A DNA stretch of 64,000 bases from Nonomuraea coxensis DSM 45129 (GCF_019397265.1 NZ_CP068985.1:2770501-2834500), one strand, 5' to 3'. Positions 15,665 through 24,376 are shown, numbered from the stretch's first letter. Notes: generated by a model from the letters alone, not told the origin. Translations and numbers: made by a program.

Positions 15665-17665
15665 ATGGCCTCGGCGCTGTTGCTGGCCGTCCTGGTGGCG
15701 AGGTTCGCGGTGCTGCTCCCGCACTGGGGGTGGCTGGGGCCGCCACCGCCCGGCCCGGCCCGGGTGACCGCCGAGGTGACCCGGCTGGTGGTGGGGCTGC
15801 CGGTGTGCGTGGTCGCGGTGCTGCTGCTCGCCGACCGCTACGCGGCCCGCAGGGGCCGGCTGGTGCTGGCCGCCGGGGCCACGTGGATCGTGCTGCCGGC
15901 CGTGTCCGACGTGCTCGCGCACCTGCGGGGCCCGGCGGCTCCCGTGGCCGCCGCCGCGCTCCTGCTGGCCGCGGCCGGGGCCGTCTGCCAGCCGCTGACC
16001 GTGCTCCTGTTCCCGTTGTGCCTGCTGCCGGGCTCGGCCTCCCGCCGCTGGCGGCGGGCCGTGGTGCTGGTGGCCACCGCCGCCAGCGTCCAGTACGCGG
16101 TGATCTGGACCCTGGGCACCCCGGGCCTGCCCGGGTTCGCCAGCCCGTGGCTGGAGACGGCGGCGGGGGAGTGGGCCTTGGACCTGCTGCACGACAGCCA
16201 CGCCCTCCTCGACTGGGTGACTCTGGCCGTGACCGTGGCGATGACCGCCGACCTGGCGCGTGCCGCGTGGCGGGCCCCCGCCGGTGAGGGGCGCGGGGTC
16301 CGGGGGCTGATCGCGACGGCGTACCCGCTCTACGTCTGCCTGCTGCTGTCCGACCTGTGGGGGGAGACCTGGACCGTCGTGGCGCGGGCGGCCGGTGTCA
16401 CCCTGTGGGGAGCCATGATCTGCCTGGCCGCCTCCCGGGGCGGCATGTGGCGGCTGGAGCGCGTCACCAGCCATCGCATGGCCCGCGCGTTCGTGCTGGC
16501 CGTGCTGGTCATCGCCGCGACGTGCGCCGCCACCGGGGCGTGGGCCGCCTTTCCCGCCACCCGCACCGCGGCCACCGTGATCGCGGCCTGCTGCGCCCTG
16601 GTCGCGGGCTGGGCCGCCCGGCCCGTCGTGCGGCACGCCGTCATGGCGATCGAGCGGGCCTTCTACGGCCCGCGCGCCCGCCCGCACGAGGCCGTGCGCG
16701 CGCTGGCCGTACGCCTCCAGCAGGCCCCCCACCCCGGGTCGGTGCCCGAGCAGATCTGCCGCAGCGTCGTGGAGGACCTGGGCCTGTCCGGGGCGCGCAT
16801 CGGCGTGGAGACCCGGGCGGGCCCGCGCGTGCTGGCCGCCGCCGGCTCGCCGGTGAGCGGACCGGGACAGGTCTTCCCGCTGCGCCACCACGGGCAGGTG
16901 GTCGGCCGCCTGGAGGTGGCCCGCGACGGCGCGAGCACGCCCGCCGAGCGCGACACCGAGCTCCTGTCGCTGCTGGCCGACCAGGCCAGCCCGGCGCTGG
17001 CCGCGCTGCGGCTGGCCGAGGACGCGCGGGCCGCCCGCGAGCGCCTGGTGCTGGCCCGCGAGGAGGAGCGCAGGCGGCTGCGCCGCGAGATCCACGACGG
17101 CCTCGGGCCGCAGCTCGCCGCGGTCCGGCTCCGGCTGGGCGTCGCGCAGGCGTGCGGCCCGCCGTCCGGCGCCGACGCCCACCTGCGCGAGGCCGTCGAG
17201 ATCCTGGGCGAGGCGCTGGCCGAGGTGCGCCGGATCACGGCCGGGCTGACCCCGGCCACCCTGGTGGACCGGGGGCTGCTCGACGCGACCCGGATCCTGG
17301 CGCACCGCCTCACCACCGACGCCGTACGGGTCACGGTGACCGATCCGGCCGGCCCGCTGCCCGCCCTGCCTCCGGCGGTCGAGACCGCGGCCTACCGCAT
17401 CACCGCCGAGGCCGTGACCAACTCCGTACGCCACGCCGGGGCGAGCGGAGTCGAGGTGACCTTCACCGCGCGCCCCGGCGCGCTCACCGTCACCGTCACC
17501 GACGACGGCACCGGCTTCGACGCCGGCGCCGTGCCAGGCACCGGCCTGGCGTCGATCGCCGAACGCGCCGAGGAGATCGGCGGCACGGCCACGATCGACA
17601 CCGCCCCCGGCGGCACCACCGTGACCGCCACCCTTCCCACCACCCTCGGAGACCCTCATGAGTGA
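15665..17665 (+). CDS. Sensor histidine kinase, NarL/HisKA_3 type with GAF domain
   Basis: The protein has 666 residues if started at ATG 15665 (MASALLLAVLVARFAV); TTG 15596 is an alternative that would overlap the upstream small gene. About ten membrane segments fill residues ~1-330, followed by a GAF-like domain (~345-460), a HisKA_3 dimerisation helix with the phospho-accepting His in RREIHDGLGPQL (near residue 477) and a HATPase_c domain (N box AEAVTNSVRHAG, G1 DDGTGFDAG, G2 GTGLASIAERAEEIGG). The stop overlaps the response-regulator start by eight bases, making them a cognate pair. The signal sensed is unknown. Confidence 0.9.
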   Translation: MASALLLAVLVARFAVLLPHWGWLGPPPPGPARVTAEVTRLVVGLPVCVVAVLLLADRYAARRGRLVLAAGATWIVLPAVSDVLAHLRGPAAPVAAAALLLAAAGAVCQPLTVLLFPLCLLPGSASRRWRRAVVLVATAASVQYAVIWTLGTPGLPGFASPWLETAAGEWALDLLHDSHALLDWVTLAVTVAMTADLARAAWRAPAGEGRGVRGLIATAYPLYVCLLLSDLWGETWTVVARAAGVTLWGAMICLAASRGGMWRLERVTSHRMARAFVLAVLVIAATCAATGAWAAFPATRTAATVIAACCALVAGWAARPVVRHAVMAIERAFYGPRARPHEAVRALAVRLQQAPHPGSVPEQICRSVVEDLGLSGARIGVETRAGPRVLAAAGSPVSGPGQVFPLRHHGQVVGRLEVARDGASTPAERDTELLSLLADQASPALAALRLAEDARAARERLVLAREEERRRLRREIHDGLGPQLAAVRLRLGVAQACGPPSGADAHLREAVEILGEALAEVRRITAGLTPATLVDRGLLDATRILAHRLTTDAVRVTVTDPAGPLPALPPAVETAAYRITAEAVTNSVRHAGASGVEVTFTARPGALTVTVTDDGTGFDAGAVPGTGLASIAERAEEIGGTATIDTAPGGTTVTATLPTTLGDPHE

Positions 17666-18323
17666 GACCGGGCCGCGCGTCTGGCGGGTGCTGCTGGTCG
17701 ACGACCATCCCCTGTTCAGGGAGGGGCTGGCCGCGGCCGTCGGCCTCGACCCGGAGTTCGACGTCGTGGCGCAGGCGGCCACCGGCGAGGAGGCCCTGGC
17801 CGAGACCGCCCGCACCGCCCCCGACCTCGTCGTCATGGACCTCAACCTGCCGGGACAGTCAGGCATCGAGGCCACCCGCGACCTGCTGCGGGCCCATCCC
17901 GGCATCCGGGTGCTGGTCATGACGATGTCCGAGGACGACGACAACCTGCTGGCGGCGATCCGCGCCGGGGCCCGCGGCTATCTCCTCAAGGGCGCGGTAC
18001 GTGAGGAGATCCTGCTGGCCCTGCGCACGGTCTGCCGCGGCGGCGCGGTGTTCAGCCCGCACATGGCCGAACGCCTGGCCCGGCTGTTCGCCGCCTTCTC
18101 GGGAGCTCCGGCCAAGGAGGCGTTCCCGACCCTGACCGCCCGGGAGCGCGAGATCCTCGACCTGCTGGCCCAGGGGCTCGCCTACCGGCAGATCGCCCAG
18201 CGGCTGTTCGTCACGGACAAGACCGTGCGCAACCACGTCGGCTCGATCTTCGCCAAGCTGCGGGTGCCCGACCGGGCGGCGGCCATCGTCCGGGCCCGCG
18301 ACGCGGGCCTGGGCACGGGATGA
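17658..18323 (+). CDS. NarL-family response regulator
   Basis: The 221-residue protein has a receiver domain (residues 9-125; acidic pair in VLLVDDHP, phosphorylated Asp61 in LVVMDLNLPG, conserved Thr in VMTMS and Lys in YLLKGA) and a C-terminal LuxR-type helix-turn-helix (residues ~155-215, LTAREREILDLLAQGLAYRQIAQRLF). It overlaps the sensor kinase gene and would be phosphorylated by it. A 12-bp hairpin overlaps the stop codon. Two related small secreted-protein genes flank the pair and are natural candidate targets. Confidence 0.93.
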   Translation: MSETGPRVWRVLLVDDHPLFREGLAAAVGLDPEFDVVAQAATGEEALAETARTAPDLVVMDLNLPGQSGIEATRDLLRAHPGIRVLVMTMSEDDDNLLAAIRAGARGYLLKGAVREEILLALRTVCRGGAVFSPHMAERLARLFAAFSGAPAKEAFPTLTAREREILDLLAQGLAYRQIAQRLFVTDKTVRNHVGSIFAKLRVPDRAAAIVRARDAGLGTG

Positions 18324-18347
18324 CCGGAGGGAGGACATCCCGTGCCC
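18311..18347. terminator. Strong hairpin at the end of the two-component operon
   Basis: GGGCACGGGATG (18311-18322) and CATCCCGTGCCC (18336-18347) form a perfect 12-bp stem with a 13-base loop. It overlaps the response-regulator stop and lies 15 bases from the end of the convergent secreted-protein gene, so it probably ends transcription in both directions. Confidence 0.7.
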
Positions 18348-18362
18348 GTCGTCACCCGGTCG

Positions 18363-18638
18363 TCAGCGGTCGGTCCACAGGTTCCACATCCAGCCCTCCG
18401 CGCACTGGTACTGCGACCAGTGGCCCCGATCGACCCCCTGCTGACCGGCTGTGACGCAGTCGCTGTGGAACCAGAACTTGCCCCGGTGCACGGGCAGGTC
18501 GGCGCGCGCCGCGGCCGGCACCGCGACACCCGGCTGCCGGGCCGTGACGGTCTCCGCGGCGGCCGTCTGGGCGGAACCGGCCTGGGCGAAGCCGGCCAGA
18601 GCGAACACGAACCCTGCGGCGGCGAGCATGCGCGTCAT
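18363..18638 (-). CDS. Small secreted Cys-pair protein, paralogue of 15372-15608
   Basis: This is a 91-residue protein starting MTRMLAAAGFVFALAGFAQA with a signal peptide cut near AETVTA or AQA (residue ~20-29). The mature part contains CVTAGQQGVDRGHWSQYQC and ends WMWNLWTDR, giving the same C-x3-G-x2-GV-x3-HW-x4-C and W-x-LW-x-D pattern as the gene on the other side of the two-component system. It is convergent with the response regulator. Function unknown; perhaps a sensed or induced extracellular partner. Confidence 0.75.
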   Translation of the reverse strand: MTRMLAAAGFVFALAGFAQAGSAQTAAAETVTARQPGVAVPAAARADLPVHRGKFWFHSDCVTAGQQGVDRGHWSQYQCAEGWMWNLWTDR

Positions 18639-18792
18639 GAGCGTCTCCCTTTCTCGGGGATCTCCGAGCCGGTGCTTCCGGCTCTCCGAACACCCGAAGC
18701 CTCGCCCGCCCGGTGTCCCGGGCACATGGGGCACGTGCCATGTCCCCGCCACGAACCCCGCCCGGGCGCCGCACCCGCGCCGCCGGCCCGGA

Positions 18793-20424
18793 TCAGTCGG
18801 CGGGCCTGAACGTCGCCAGGAACGTGCGCAGGTAGACGTCCTCGTGCCAACGCTTCTCGGGGGCGGAGAAGTAGATGGCATAACCGTGCGACTCGTCCGG
18901 CAGGTAGGCGCGGTTGAGCACGTGAAGGGTCGTGCCGGTCGACGGGGCGCGCCTGAGGAACTCCCAGTCGGCCGCCTTCGTGCCGCGGTAGTCGACCTCC
19001 TCAAGCTGGAGCTCGGAGTATCCGGGGAAGGCGCGCTCCTTCCGGACGCGCAGCGGGACGTACCATTCCCAGATCTCCAGCGCGGTCGCCCGCCCGGCCC
19101 TGTCCTCCTGGATCGACTCGTCGATCCGGAGGAACCGCGACCGCGTGTCGGGATCGAGCCAGGTGACGGCCTTGCCGTCCTCGCTCACTGACCGCTGCCA
19201 GGTCACCGGAACCGCCAGCGACCACCCCGTCGGTGACTTGTAGGCGGTGAAGCCTTTCGGCGTCTCGAACGCGGTCTCCCGGGCGGGGACGGTGAGGCTG
19301 TTCCAGAAGAGCCTCGCCCCCAGGATCAGCGCACTGGCCACGACGCTGACGGCGATGACGGCGGCGACGACGGACGCGCGAGCCGGGCGGCGCCGAGGCC
19401 GCCGGACGCTCTCCGGCGCGACGGGCGGCAACTCCGCGAGCGTCGGCGCCTGGCCGGCGTCGCGTGACGGGGCCGATCGTGACGGGGCCGATCGTGACGG
19501 GGCCGATCGTGACGGGGCCGATCGTGACGGGGCCGATCGTGACGGGGCCGATCCGATGGCCTCCAGTGCTTGGGCGGCGGCCTCCAGGGACAGGCGTTCG
19601 CCCGGATCACGGGCGAGGAGTCCCGCCAGGACGTCCCTGAGCGCCCCGGCGTTCTCCGGCGGCGACGGCTCGGAGTTCAGCAGACTCCAGACCCGCGCCT
19701 GTTCGTCCAGCTCGCCGAAGGGAGCGCGCCCGGTGATCGCGGCGTACAGGGTCGCGCCGACCGCCCAGAGGTCGGACGCGGGAGTGGCCGCCTGGCCTCG
19801 CAGCCGCTCGGGGGCGATGTACCCCGGTGTTCCCGCCACGCTTCCCGCACCGATGTGGGTCGTCTCGTCCACGATGGTGGCGATGCCGAAATCGGTGAGG
19901 ACAGCCCCCGACGTGGTCAGCAGGATGTTGCTGGGCTTGATGTCGCGATGCAGCACGCCGACGGCGTGCGCCGCGCCCAACGCCGCCAGGATCTCACGGC
20001 CGGCGGCGATCGCCCGGCCCACCGGCAGCGGCCCGTTCTCCCTGATGAGCTCCGACATCGACGAGGCGTGCAGCAGCTCCATGATGATCCACGCCTGTTC
20101 CTCGTCCACGAGGATGTCGTAGACGGTGACGATGCCGGGATGGTTCACGCGGGCCGCGGTGCGCGCCTCCTTCAGCGCCTGTTTCCGCAGCCTCTCGGCG
20201 TCGCCCTGGAGGTCGGCGGCGATGGTCACCCGCTTGATCGCGATCTCCCGCTCCAGCATGGTGTCGTAGGCCCGCCAGACGATCCCCATGCCGCCTCTGC
20301 CGATCTCCGACAGGAGCCGGTACCGTTCGCCCAGCACAGCGGTCCGCTCTTCGGCCACAGGCCACCCGACCCACGTCGTACCTGATCCCCCTGACGCCGT
20401 CGCCGCCGGGGACGTGCCGTTCAC
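18793..20424 (-). CDS. Membrane Ser/Thr protein kinase (PknB-like, Hanks type)
   Basis: The 543-residue protein has a kinase domain at residues ~35-290: glycine loop IGRGGMGIVW, Lys64 in IAIKRV, HRDIKPSN with Asp161, DFG with Asp178 and APE in YIAPERL. A linker with six SAPSR repeats (292-321) follows, then a single membrane helix (~351-373) and a ~165-residue outer domain that may sense a signal. The start is GTG 20424; a later GTG (VAEERTAV) is possible. All catalytic residues are present, so it should be active. The outer domain has no PASTA repeats and I do not recognise it. Confidence 0.92.
   Translation of the reverse strand: MNGTSPAATASGGSGTTWVGWPVAEERTAVLGERYRLLSEIGRGGMGIVWRAYDTMLEREIAIKRVTIAADLQGDAERLRKQALKEARTAARVNHPGIVTVYDILVDEEQAWIIMELLHASSMSELIRENGPLPVGRAIAAGREILAALGAAHAVGVLHRDIKPSNILLTTSGAVLTDFGIATIVDETTHIGAGSVAGTPGYIAPERLRGQAATPASDLWAVGATLYAAITGRAPFGELDEQARVWSLLNSEPSPPENAGALRDVLAGLLARDPGERLSLEAAAQALEAIGSAPSRSAPSRSAPSRSAPSRSAPSRSAPSRDAGQAPTLAELPPVAPESVRRPRRRPARASVVAAVIAVSVVASALILGARLFWNSLTVPARETAFETPKGFTAYKSPTGWSLAVPVTWQRSVSEDGKAVTWLDPDTRSRFLRIDESIQEDRAGRATALEIWEWYVPLRVRKERAFPGYSELQLEEVDYRGTKAADWEFLRRAPSTGTTLHVLNRAYLPDESHGYAIYFSAPEKRWHEDVYLRTFLATFRPAD
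19466..19555. repeat. Six tandem 15-bp units inside the kinase linker
   Basis: The unit GACGGGGCCGATCGT is repeated six times without gaps; only the last copy differs at its end. Being 15 bp long it keeps the frame and encodes SAPSR each time, in the juxtamembrane linker of the kinase. Such near-identical units are prone to copy-number change by slippage. Confidence 0.95.
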
Positions 20425-20520
20425 CCCTTACATGGGCCGGTCTTCGCGTTTCGTTACAGCACGGCGCTCGGCCCGTCGCCGCGCCGCACGGATCCGTTCG
20501 ATCCGCCGGCTCCACGGCGG

Positions 20521-21426
20521 TCAGTCCGGCGTGATCCGCGGCCTCAGCACGGCCGCGGGGGTCACCGCGACCGGGCACCCCGCTTCGAACAGCGCGCTCT
20601 GCGTGACCGGCCCCAGAAGCAGGCTGGGACGGGACTCGTTCCCCCGGTTGCCGAGCACGAGGAGCGCGGCGTCCGCGGCCGCGTCGAGCAGCGCGCGCTG
20701 GGGACGTTCGGTCACGAACTCGGCGGTGACCGGCACCTCCGGGCGGCGGGCGGCCAGGCGCGCCGTGACCTCGCGGAAGCGGTCCTCGGCCCCTCTGCGC
20801 AGCGCGTAGGAGTCCACGAAGGGGAGCGGCTCCGGCCAGGCCGTCGATCCGCAGTCCGCCCAGCAGCACAGCACCGTCACGGCGCCGAGGCGCAGCGCGG
20901 CCTCGTCCAGGGCGAGGTCCAGGGCCGCGAGGCCGGCGGGCGAGCCGTCCAGGCCGACCACGATCCGGACGGGGCCGTCGCCTCGCGGCCGGTGCTGCGG
21001 ACGTACGACGACGACCGGGGTGACGCAGTGGGCGGGCACCTGGACGGCCGCCGACCCCACCTGCAGGCCGTCGAACCCTCCCTGCCCGCGGGAGCCCAGC
21101 ACCGTCAGCTCCGCCTCACGCCCGGCCTCCAGGAGGACCGCCGCGGGGGTGCCCCGTCCGAGGAGCCGCTGGACGTCCAGTTCGGGGGCGAGTTCCCTGA
21201 CGCGGCGGACGCCCTCGTCCGCGACCCCCTGGGCCACCTGCTCGATCTGCGCCATCATCTCGGTGGAGAGGGGCTTGAGCGCGTACGGCCAGTGCAGGGC
21301 GTGGCAGACGAGGACGGGCAGCTTGCGCAGCCGCGCCTCCTCGACCGTCCAGCTCAGCGCGTGCCGGCTCTCGGGCGAGTCGTCGTAGCCCACCAGGATG
21401 GGCCGGAGGGCATCCCCGTCGTTCAC
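20521..21426 (-). CDS. Universal stress protein, two UspA domains
   Basis: The 301-residue protein carries two UspA domains. The first starts ILVGYDDSPESRHALSW and has the ATP-binding loop VLGSRGQGGFDGLQVGSAA; the second starts IVVGLDGSPAGLAALD and has a weaker loop VLGNRGNESRPSLLLGPVTQ. The start GTG at 21426 fits the domain border (VNDGDALRPILVG). Tandem USPs bind nucleotides and are typical of hypoxia and dormancy regulons in actinobacteria. Two more USPs follow at 26700 and 27650. A GGGACGAGCCCC string at 21487-21498 in its promoter resembles a DevR site. Confidence 0.9.
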   Translation of the reverse strand: MNDGDALRPILVGYDDSPESRHALSWTVEEARLRKLPVLVCHALHWPYALKPLSTEMMAQIEQVAQGVADEGVRRVRELAPELDVQRLLGRGTPAAVLLEAGREAELTVLGSRGQGGFDGLQVGSAAVQVPAHCVTPVVVVRPQHRPRGDGPVRIVVGLDGSPAGLAALDLALDEAALRLGAVTVLCCWADCGSTAWPEPLPFVDSYALRRGAEDRFREVTARLAARRPEVPVTAEFVTERPQRALLDAAADAALLVLGNRGNESRPSLLLGPVTQSALFEAGCPVAVTPAAVLRPRITPD

Positions 21427-21661
21427 TGCCGCCTCCCCGGAGAGGAACCTTCTGCTCCCGCGGGGATCAGCCTTCCCCTGGCCGGCGGGACGAGCCCCAC
21501 AGGGAGGCAAAGGCTCTGCCCGGTCCTCGCGGGTCTGTGCCCGGGTGGCACGGGACCCGCCGGATCGGGCTCTTTGTGCGTTTTGATACGTTGTTGACAG
21601 GTGTGCCGGGAAGCCTGGTCGGCAGGATGACCGACCCGTACCCTCACCCGAGCGGAGACTC

Positions 21662-22957
21662 ATGCCCGGCACTTCCACCCGCCCTGCGCCACGCCTGTTC
21701 AACCGGAGCAGCTGGCCCGAGGCGCGCCGCATCGCCGACATCCTGCGCAAGGAGACGATCGGCGGCGCGCTGTTGCTGGCCGCCGCGCTCGCCGCGCTCG
21801 TCTGGGCCAACTCGCCGTGGGCGCAGACCTACCAGGATCTGCGCGCGATCGAGGTCGGGCCCGCCGCGCTGCACCTGAACCTCGACCTGGCCACCTGGGC
21901 CGCGGACGGCCTGCTGGCGATCTTCTTCTTCGTGGCGGGGCTGGAGCTCAAACGCGAGTTCGTCGCCGGCGACCTGCGCGACCCGTGGCGGGCCGCGGTG
22001 CCCGTGGCGGCGGCCTTCGGCGGGGTCGTGGTGCCCGCCCTGGTGTACCTGGCGATCGCCGGTCCGGCGGGGGCGGGGCAGGGATGGGCGATCCCCACGG
22101 CCACCGACATCGCGTTCGCGCTGGCGGTGCTGGCGGTGATCGGCCGCTCCCTGCCGGACGCGCTGCGTACCTTCCTGCTGACCCTGGCCGTCGTGGACGA
22201 CCTCATCGCCATCGTGGTCATCGCCGTCTTCTACACCGCGCACCTCGCGGTCCTGCCGCTGCTGGCCGCCCTCGTCCCTCTCGCGGTCTTCGGCGTGCTG
22301 GTCCAGCGGGGGGTGCGGTCGTGGTGGCTGCTGCTGCCGTCGGCGCTCGCCACCTGGGGGCTGGTGCACGCCTCGGGCGTGCACGCCACCGTGGCCGGGG
22401 TGCTGCTGGCCCTGACCGTCCCTGTCCTGGCCCGCGGGAAGAGGAACGGGCCGGCCAGGGCCGGCTTGGCCGAGCACTTCGAGCACCGGTTCCGGCCGCT
22501 CTCGGCGGGGGTCGCCGTCCCCGTCTTCGCGTTCTTCTCCGCCGGGGTCGCGCTCGGCGGGCTGAGCGGCCTGACAGGGACGCTGACCGAGCCGGTCGCG
22601 GCCGGCGTCGTGGCCGGGCTGCTCGTGGGCAAACCCCTCGGCATCCTGGCCGCGACCTGGCTGGTGGCCCGCTTCACCCGCGCCACCCTGGCCGAGGGCC
22701 TGGCCTGGATCGACCTGCTGGGGCTGGCCGTCCTGGCCGGCATCGGATTCACCGTGTCGCTGCTGATCGGGGACCTGGCGTTCGGCGCGGACAGCGCGGC
22801 CCAGGTCAAGGTGGCCGTGCTGGCCGGGTCGGTCGCCGCGGCGCTCCTCGCGACGGTGATCCTGCGGCTGCGGGCCCGCGTCCACCGGCGCGTCCACGAG
22901 GAGGAGAGCGCCGACTCCGACGCCGACGGCGTCCCCGACGTCTACCAGTCCTCGTGA
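21662..22957 (+). CDS. nhaA: Na+/H+ antiporter NhaA
   Basis: The 431-residue membrane protein matches NhaA over its length: [24 protein letters not shown] at the start, [14 protein letters not shown], then [18 protein letters not shown] with Asp149 and [18 protein letters not shown] with Asp179 and Asp180, the pair that carries ions in NhaA. The later KPLGI and [10 protein letters not shown] motifs are present. It exchanges internal Na+ for external protons. A GGAG lies just before ATG 21662. The C-terminus ends in an acidic tail ([15 protein letters not shown]) resembling a calcium-binding loop, which is unusual for the family. Confidence 0.95.
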   Translation: MPGTSTRPAPRLFNRSSWPEARRIADILRKETIGGALLLAAALAALVWANSPWAQTYQDLRAIEVGPAALHLNLDLATWAADGLLAIFFFVAGLELKREFVAGDLRDPWRAAVPVAAAFGGVVVPALVYLAIAGPAGAGQGWAIPTATDIAFALAVLAVIGRSLPDALRTFLLTLAVVDDLIAIVVIAVFYTAHLAVLPLLAALVPLAVFGVLVQRGVRSWWLLLPSALATWGLVHASGVHATVAGVLLALTVPVLARGKRNGPARAGLAEHFEHRFRPLSAGVAVPVFAFFSAGVALGGLSGLTGTLTEPVAAGVVAGLLVGKPLGILAATWLVARFTRATLAEGLAWIDLLGLAVLAGIGFTVSLLIGDLAFGADSAAQVKVAVLAGSVAAALLATVILRLRARVHRRVHEEESADSDADGVPDVYQSS

Positions 22958-22965
22958 ACACCGGC

Positions 22966-23409
22966 TCAGTGCCAGTCGCTGATCCGCACGTCCCGCGGCG
23001 ACGGCGCGCCCTCGCCGGTCTCCACCAGGGACTTCAGACTCATCAGGAACGAGCCCCACTTGGTGCTGCAATGGTGCATGAACTCCACCGGCTCCTTCCA
23101 GCCCTGGTGCTTGAACAGCACGATCGTGTAATCGCCGTCCTGGCGGAGGTCCCAGTCGATCGTCGTCCCGATCCATTCCTCGGGGCCGTCGACCACCCGC
23201 CACGCCACCCGCTCGGACGGCCGTAGCTCGACGACCTCCATGTCGAAGCCGCCGGCCGGGAACCGGAACTCGAGTACGCCACCGACGTCGCCGTTCCCCT
23301 TCGTGTCGTCGGTCCACCAGCGGGCGAGGCCCTCGACGGTCGTCAACGCGTCGTACACCTTCTCCGGTGTCGTGGTCCTGACCCCGACCCTGTGCAGAAT
23401 GTCCACCAT
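22966..23409 (-). CDS. SRPBCC (AHSA1-like) domain protein
   Basis: The 147-residue protein starts at ATG 23409 (MVDILHRVGVRTTTPEKVYDALTT). It has the START/AHSA1 helix-grip pattern: VYDALTTVEGLARWWT, VLEFRF, ERVAWRVVDGPEEW and a C-terminal helix KWGSFLMSLKSLVETGEG. It is the last gene of an SRPBCC-ArsR-SRPBCC transcript. In such units the ArsR protein represses genes for ligand-binding SRPBCC proteins; the ligand is unknown. Confidence 0.88.
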   Translation of the reverse strand: MVDILHRVGVRTTTPEKVYDALTTVEGLARWWTDDTKGNGDVGGVLEFRFPAGGFDMEVVELRPSERVAWRVVDGPEEWIGTTIDWDLRQDGDYTIVLFKHQGWKEPVEFMHHCSTKWGSFLMSLKSLVETGEGAPSPRDVRISDWH

Positions 23410-23429
23410 GTCGAATCTCCTTGATCTCG

Positions 23430-23780
23430 TCAGTCCTGTTGGGTGCGCTGGATCGCCTCGGCGATCCGCTTGATGCGCCGCAGCCGGGCTTCCCACGCCG
23501 ACCCGACCGACGTCAGCTGGGCCACGGCGCGGGCGAGCTGGGCGTCGTCCACCCGGTACCGCTTCTCCCGGCCCGCCGGCGTCGCCCGGACCAGGCTGAC
23601 CCGTTCGAGGACGCCCAGGTGCTTGGCCACCGCCTGACGGGTGACCGGCAGCCGCTGGGCCAGCGTGGTGGCGGTGCCGCCGCCGTCGACGAGCAGCAGG
23701 TCGAGCATCCGGCGCCGGGTCGGGTCCCCGATCGCGGACCAGAGGTCGTCGTCGACGTGCTCCGCCGTCGCGGTGCTCAT
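23430..23780 (-). CDS. ArsR-family regulator (SdpR/AHSA1-associated type)
   Basis: The 116-residue protein is a winged helix: LWSAIGDPTRRRMLDLLLVDG, TATTLAQRLPVTRQAVAKHLGVLERVSLVRATPAGREKRYRV. It lacks the CxC metal site of classical ArsR/SmtB, as is usual for members found beside SRPBCC genes. Its ATG overlaps the stop of the upstream SRPBCC gene by four bases. It probably binds the two GCAAC-N5-GTTGC sites upstream of that gene. Confidence 0.9.
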   Translation of the reverse strand: MSTATAEHVDDDLWSAIGDPTRRRMLDLLLVDGGGTATTLAQRLPVTRQAVAKHLGVLERVSLVRATPAGREKRYRVDDAQLARAVAQLTSVGSAWEARLRRIKRIAEAIQRTQQD

Positions 23781-24238
23781 GGCCGCGCCTCCAGCGTCGC
23801 CGCGTACGGTGCCAGCCGCGGCAGATAGAAGTCCCAGCCGGTGTCGTGCTCCTTGTACTGCTGCTCGAGGACGGCGGCCTCCCAGCCCATCTCGCGGAAG
23901 CCGGTCTCGGTCATCTTGAGCAGCGTCCCGCGCCCCGACGGGGTCAGGTCGAAGGTGACCAGCAGCGAATTGCCCTCCGCCGCGGCCTCGCCGGCCGGGT
24001 GTGTCCAGCGGAACGAGAACGTCCGCGGCGGCCGCGCGTCGACAACGGTGAACGGCACCACCACCCCGCCGGCGTCCTGGTCACCGAAGACGATCTCCCC
24101 CGCCGACCCGGGCACCGGCTCGTACCGGGCGTCGTCCGGCCACCACTCCTTGAGGTGGCCGGGACTGCTCACCACCTCGAAGACGATCTCGGGCGACGCC
24201 TCGATGTAGATCTCGCGCTCGATGGTCCCGAACTCCAT
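23777..24238 (-). CDS. SRPBCC (AHSA1-like) domain protein
   Basis: The 153-residue protein starts at ATG 24238 (MEFGTIEREIYIEASPEIVFEVVSSPGHLKEWW). It has the helix-grip fold pattern with SFRWTHPAG and TLLKMTETGF, and a C-terminal helix EQQYKEHDTGWDFYLPRLAPY. It is the first gene of the operon, coupled to ArsR by a four-base overlap. A longer start at 24298 would run through the operator and is rejected. Confidence 0.88.
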   Translation of the reverse strand: MEFGTIEREIYIEASPEIVFEVVSSPGHLKEWWPDDARYEPVPGSAGEIVFGDQDAGGVVVPFTVVDARPPRTFSFRWTHPAGEAAAEGNSLLVTFDLTPSGRGTLLKMTETGFREMGWEAAVLEQQYKEHDTGWDFYLPRLAPYAATLEARP

Positions 24239-24248
24239 GCCACCCTCC

Positions 24249-24309
24249 TGCAACCTTTGGTTGCACATCAGGTTACCCAGAAGGTCGGCATCGCGCAACC
24301 ATGAGTTGC
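24249..24309. promoter_or_regulatory. Two GCAAC-N5-GTTGC operators upstream of the ArsR operon
   Basis: The first site is TGCAACCTTTGGTTGCA (24249-24265), the second GCAACCATGAGTTGC (24295-24309). Both share GCAAC-N5-GTTGC with centres 45 bases apart, close to four helical turns, just upstream of the first gene. They are good candidates for autoregulation by the ArsR protein; the binding is inferred. Confidence 0.6.
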
Positions 24310-24376
24310 ACCTCGTAGGACAAGCACGACGGAAACGAGGCGAACGCCGCCTGCCGCGGCACTAGGTCCAGCGGCA

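Noticed and set aside
19466..19555. Tandem 15-bp repeats as a CRISPR array
   Set aside because: The units have no spacers and encode SAPSR in frame inside the kinase.
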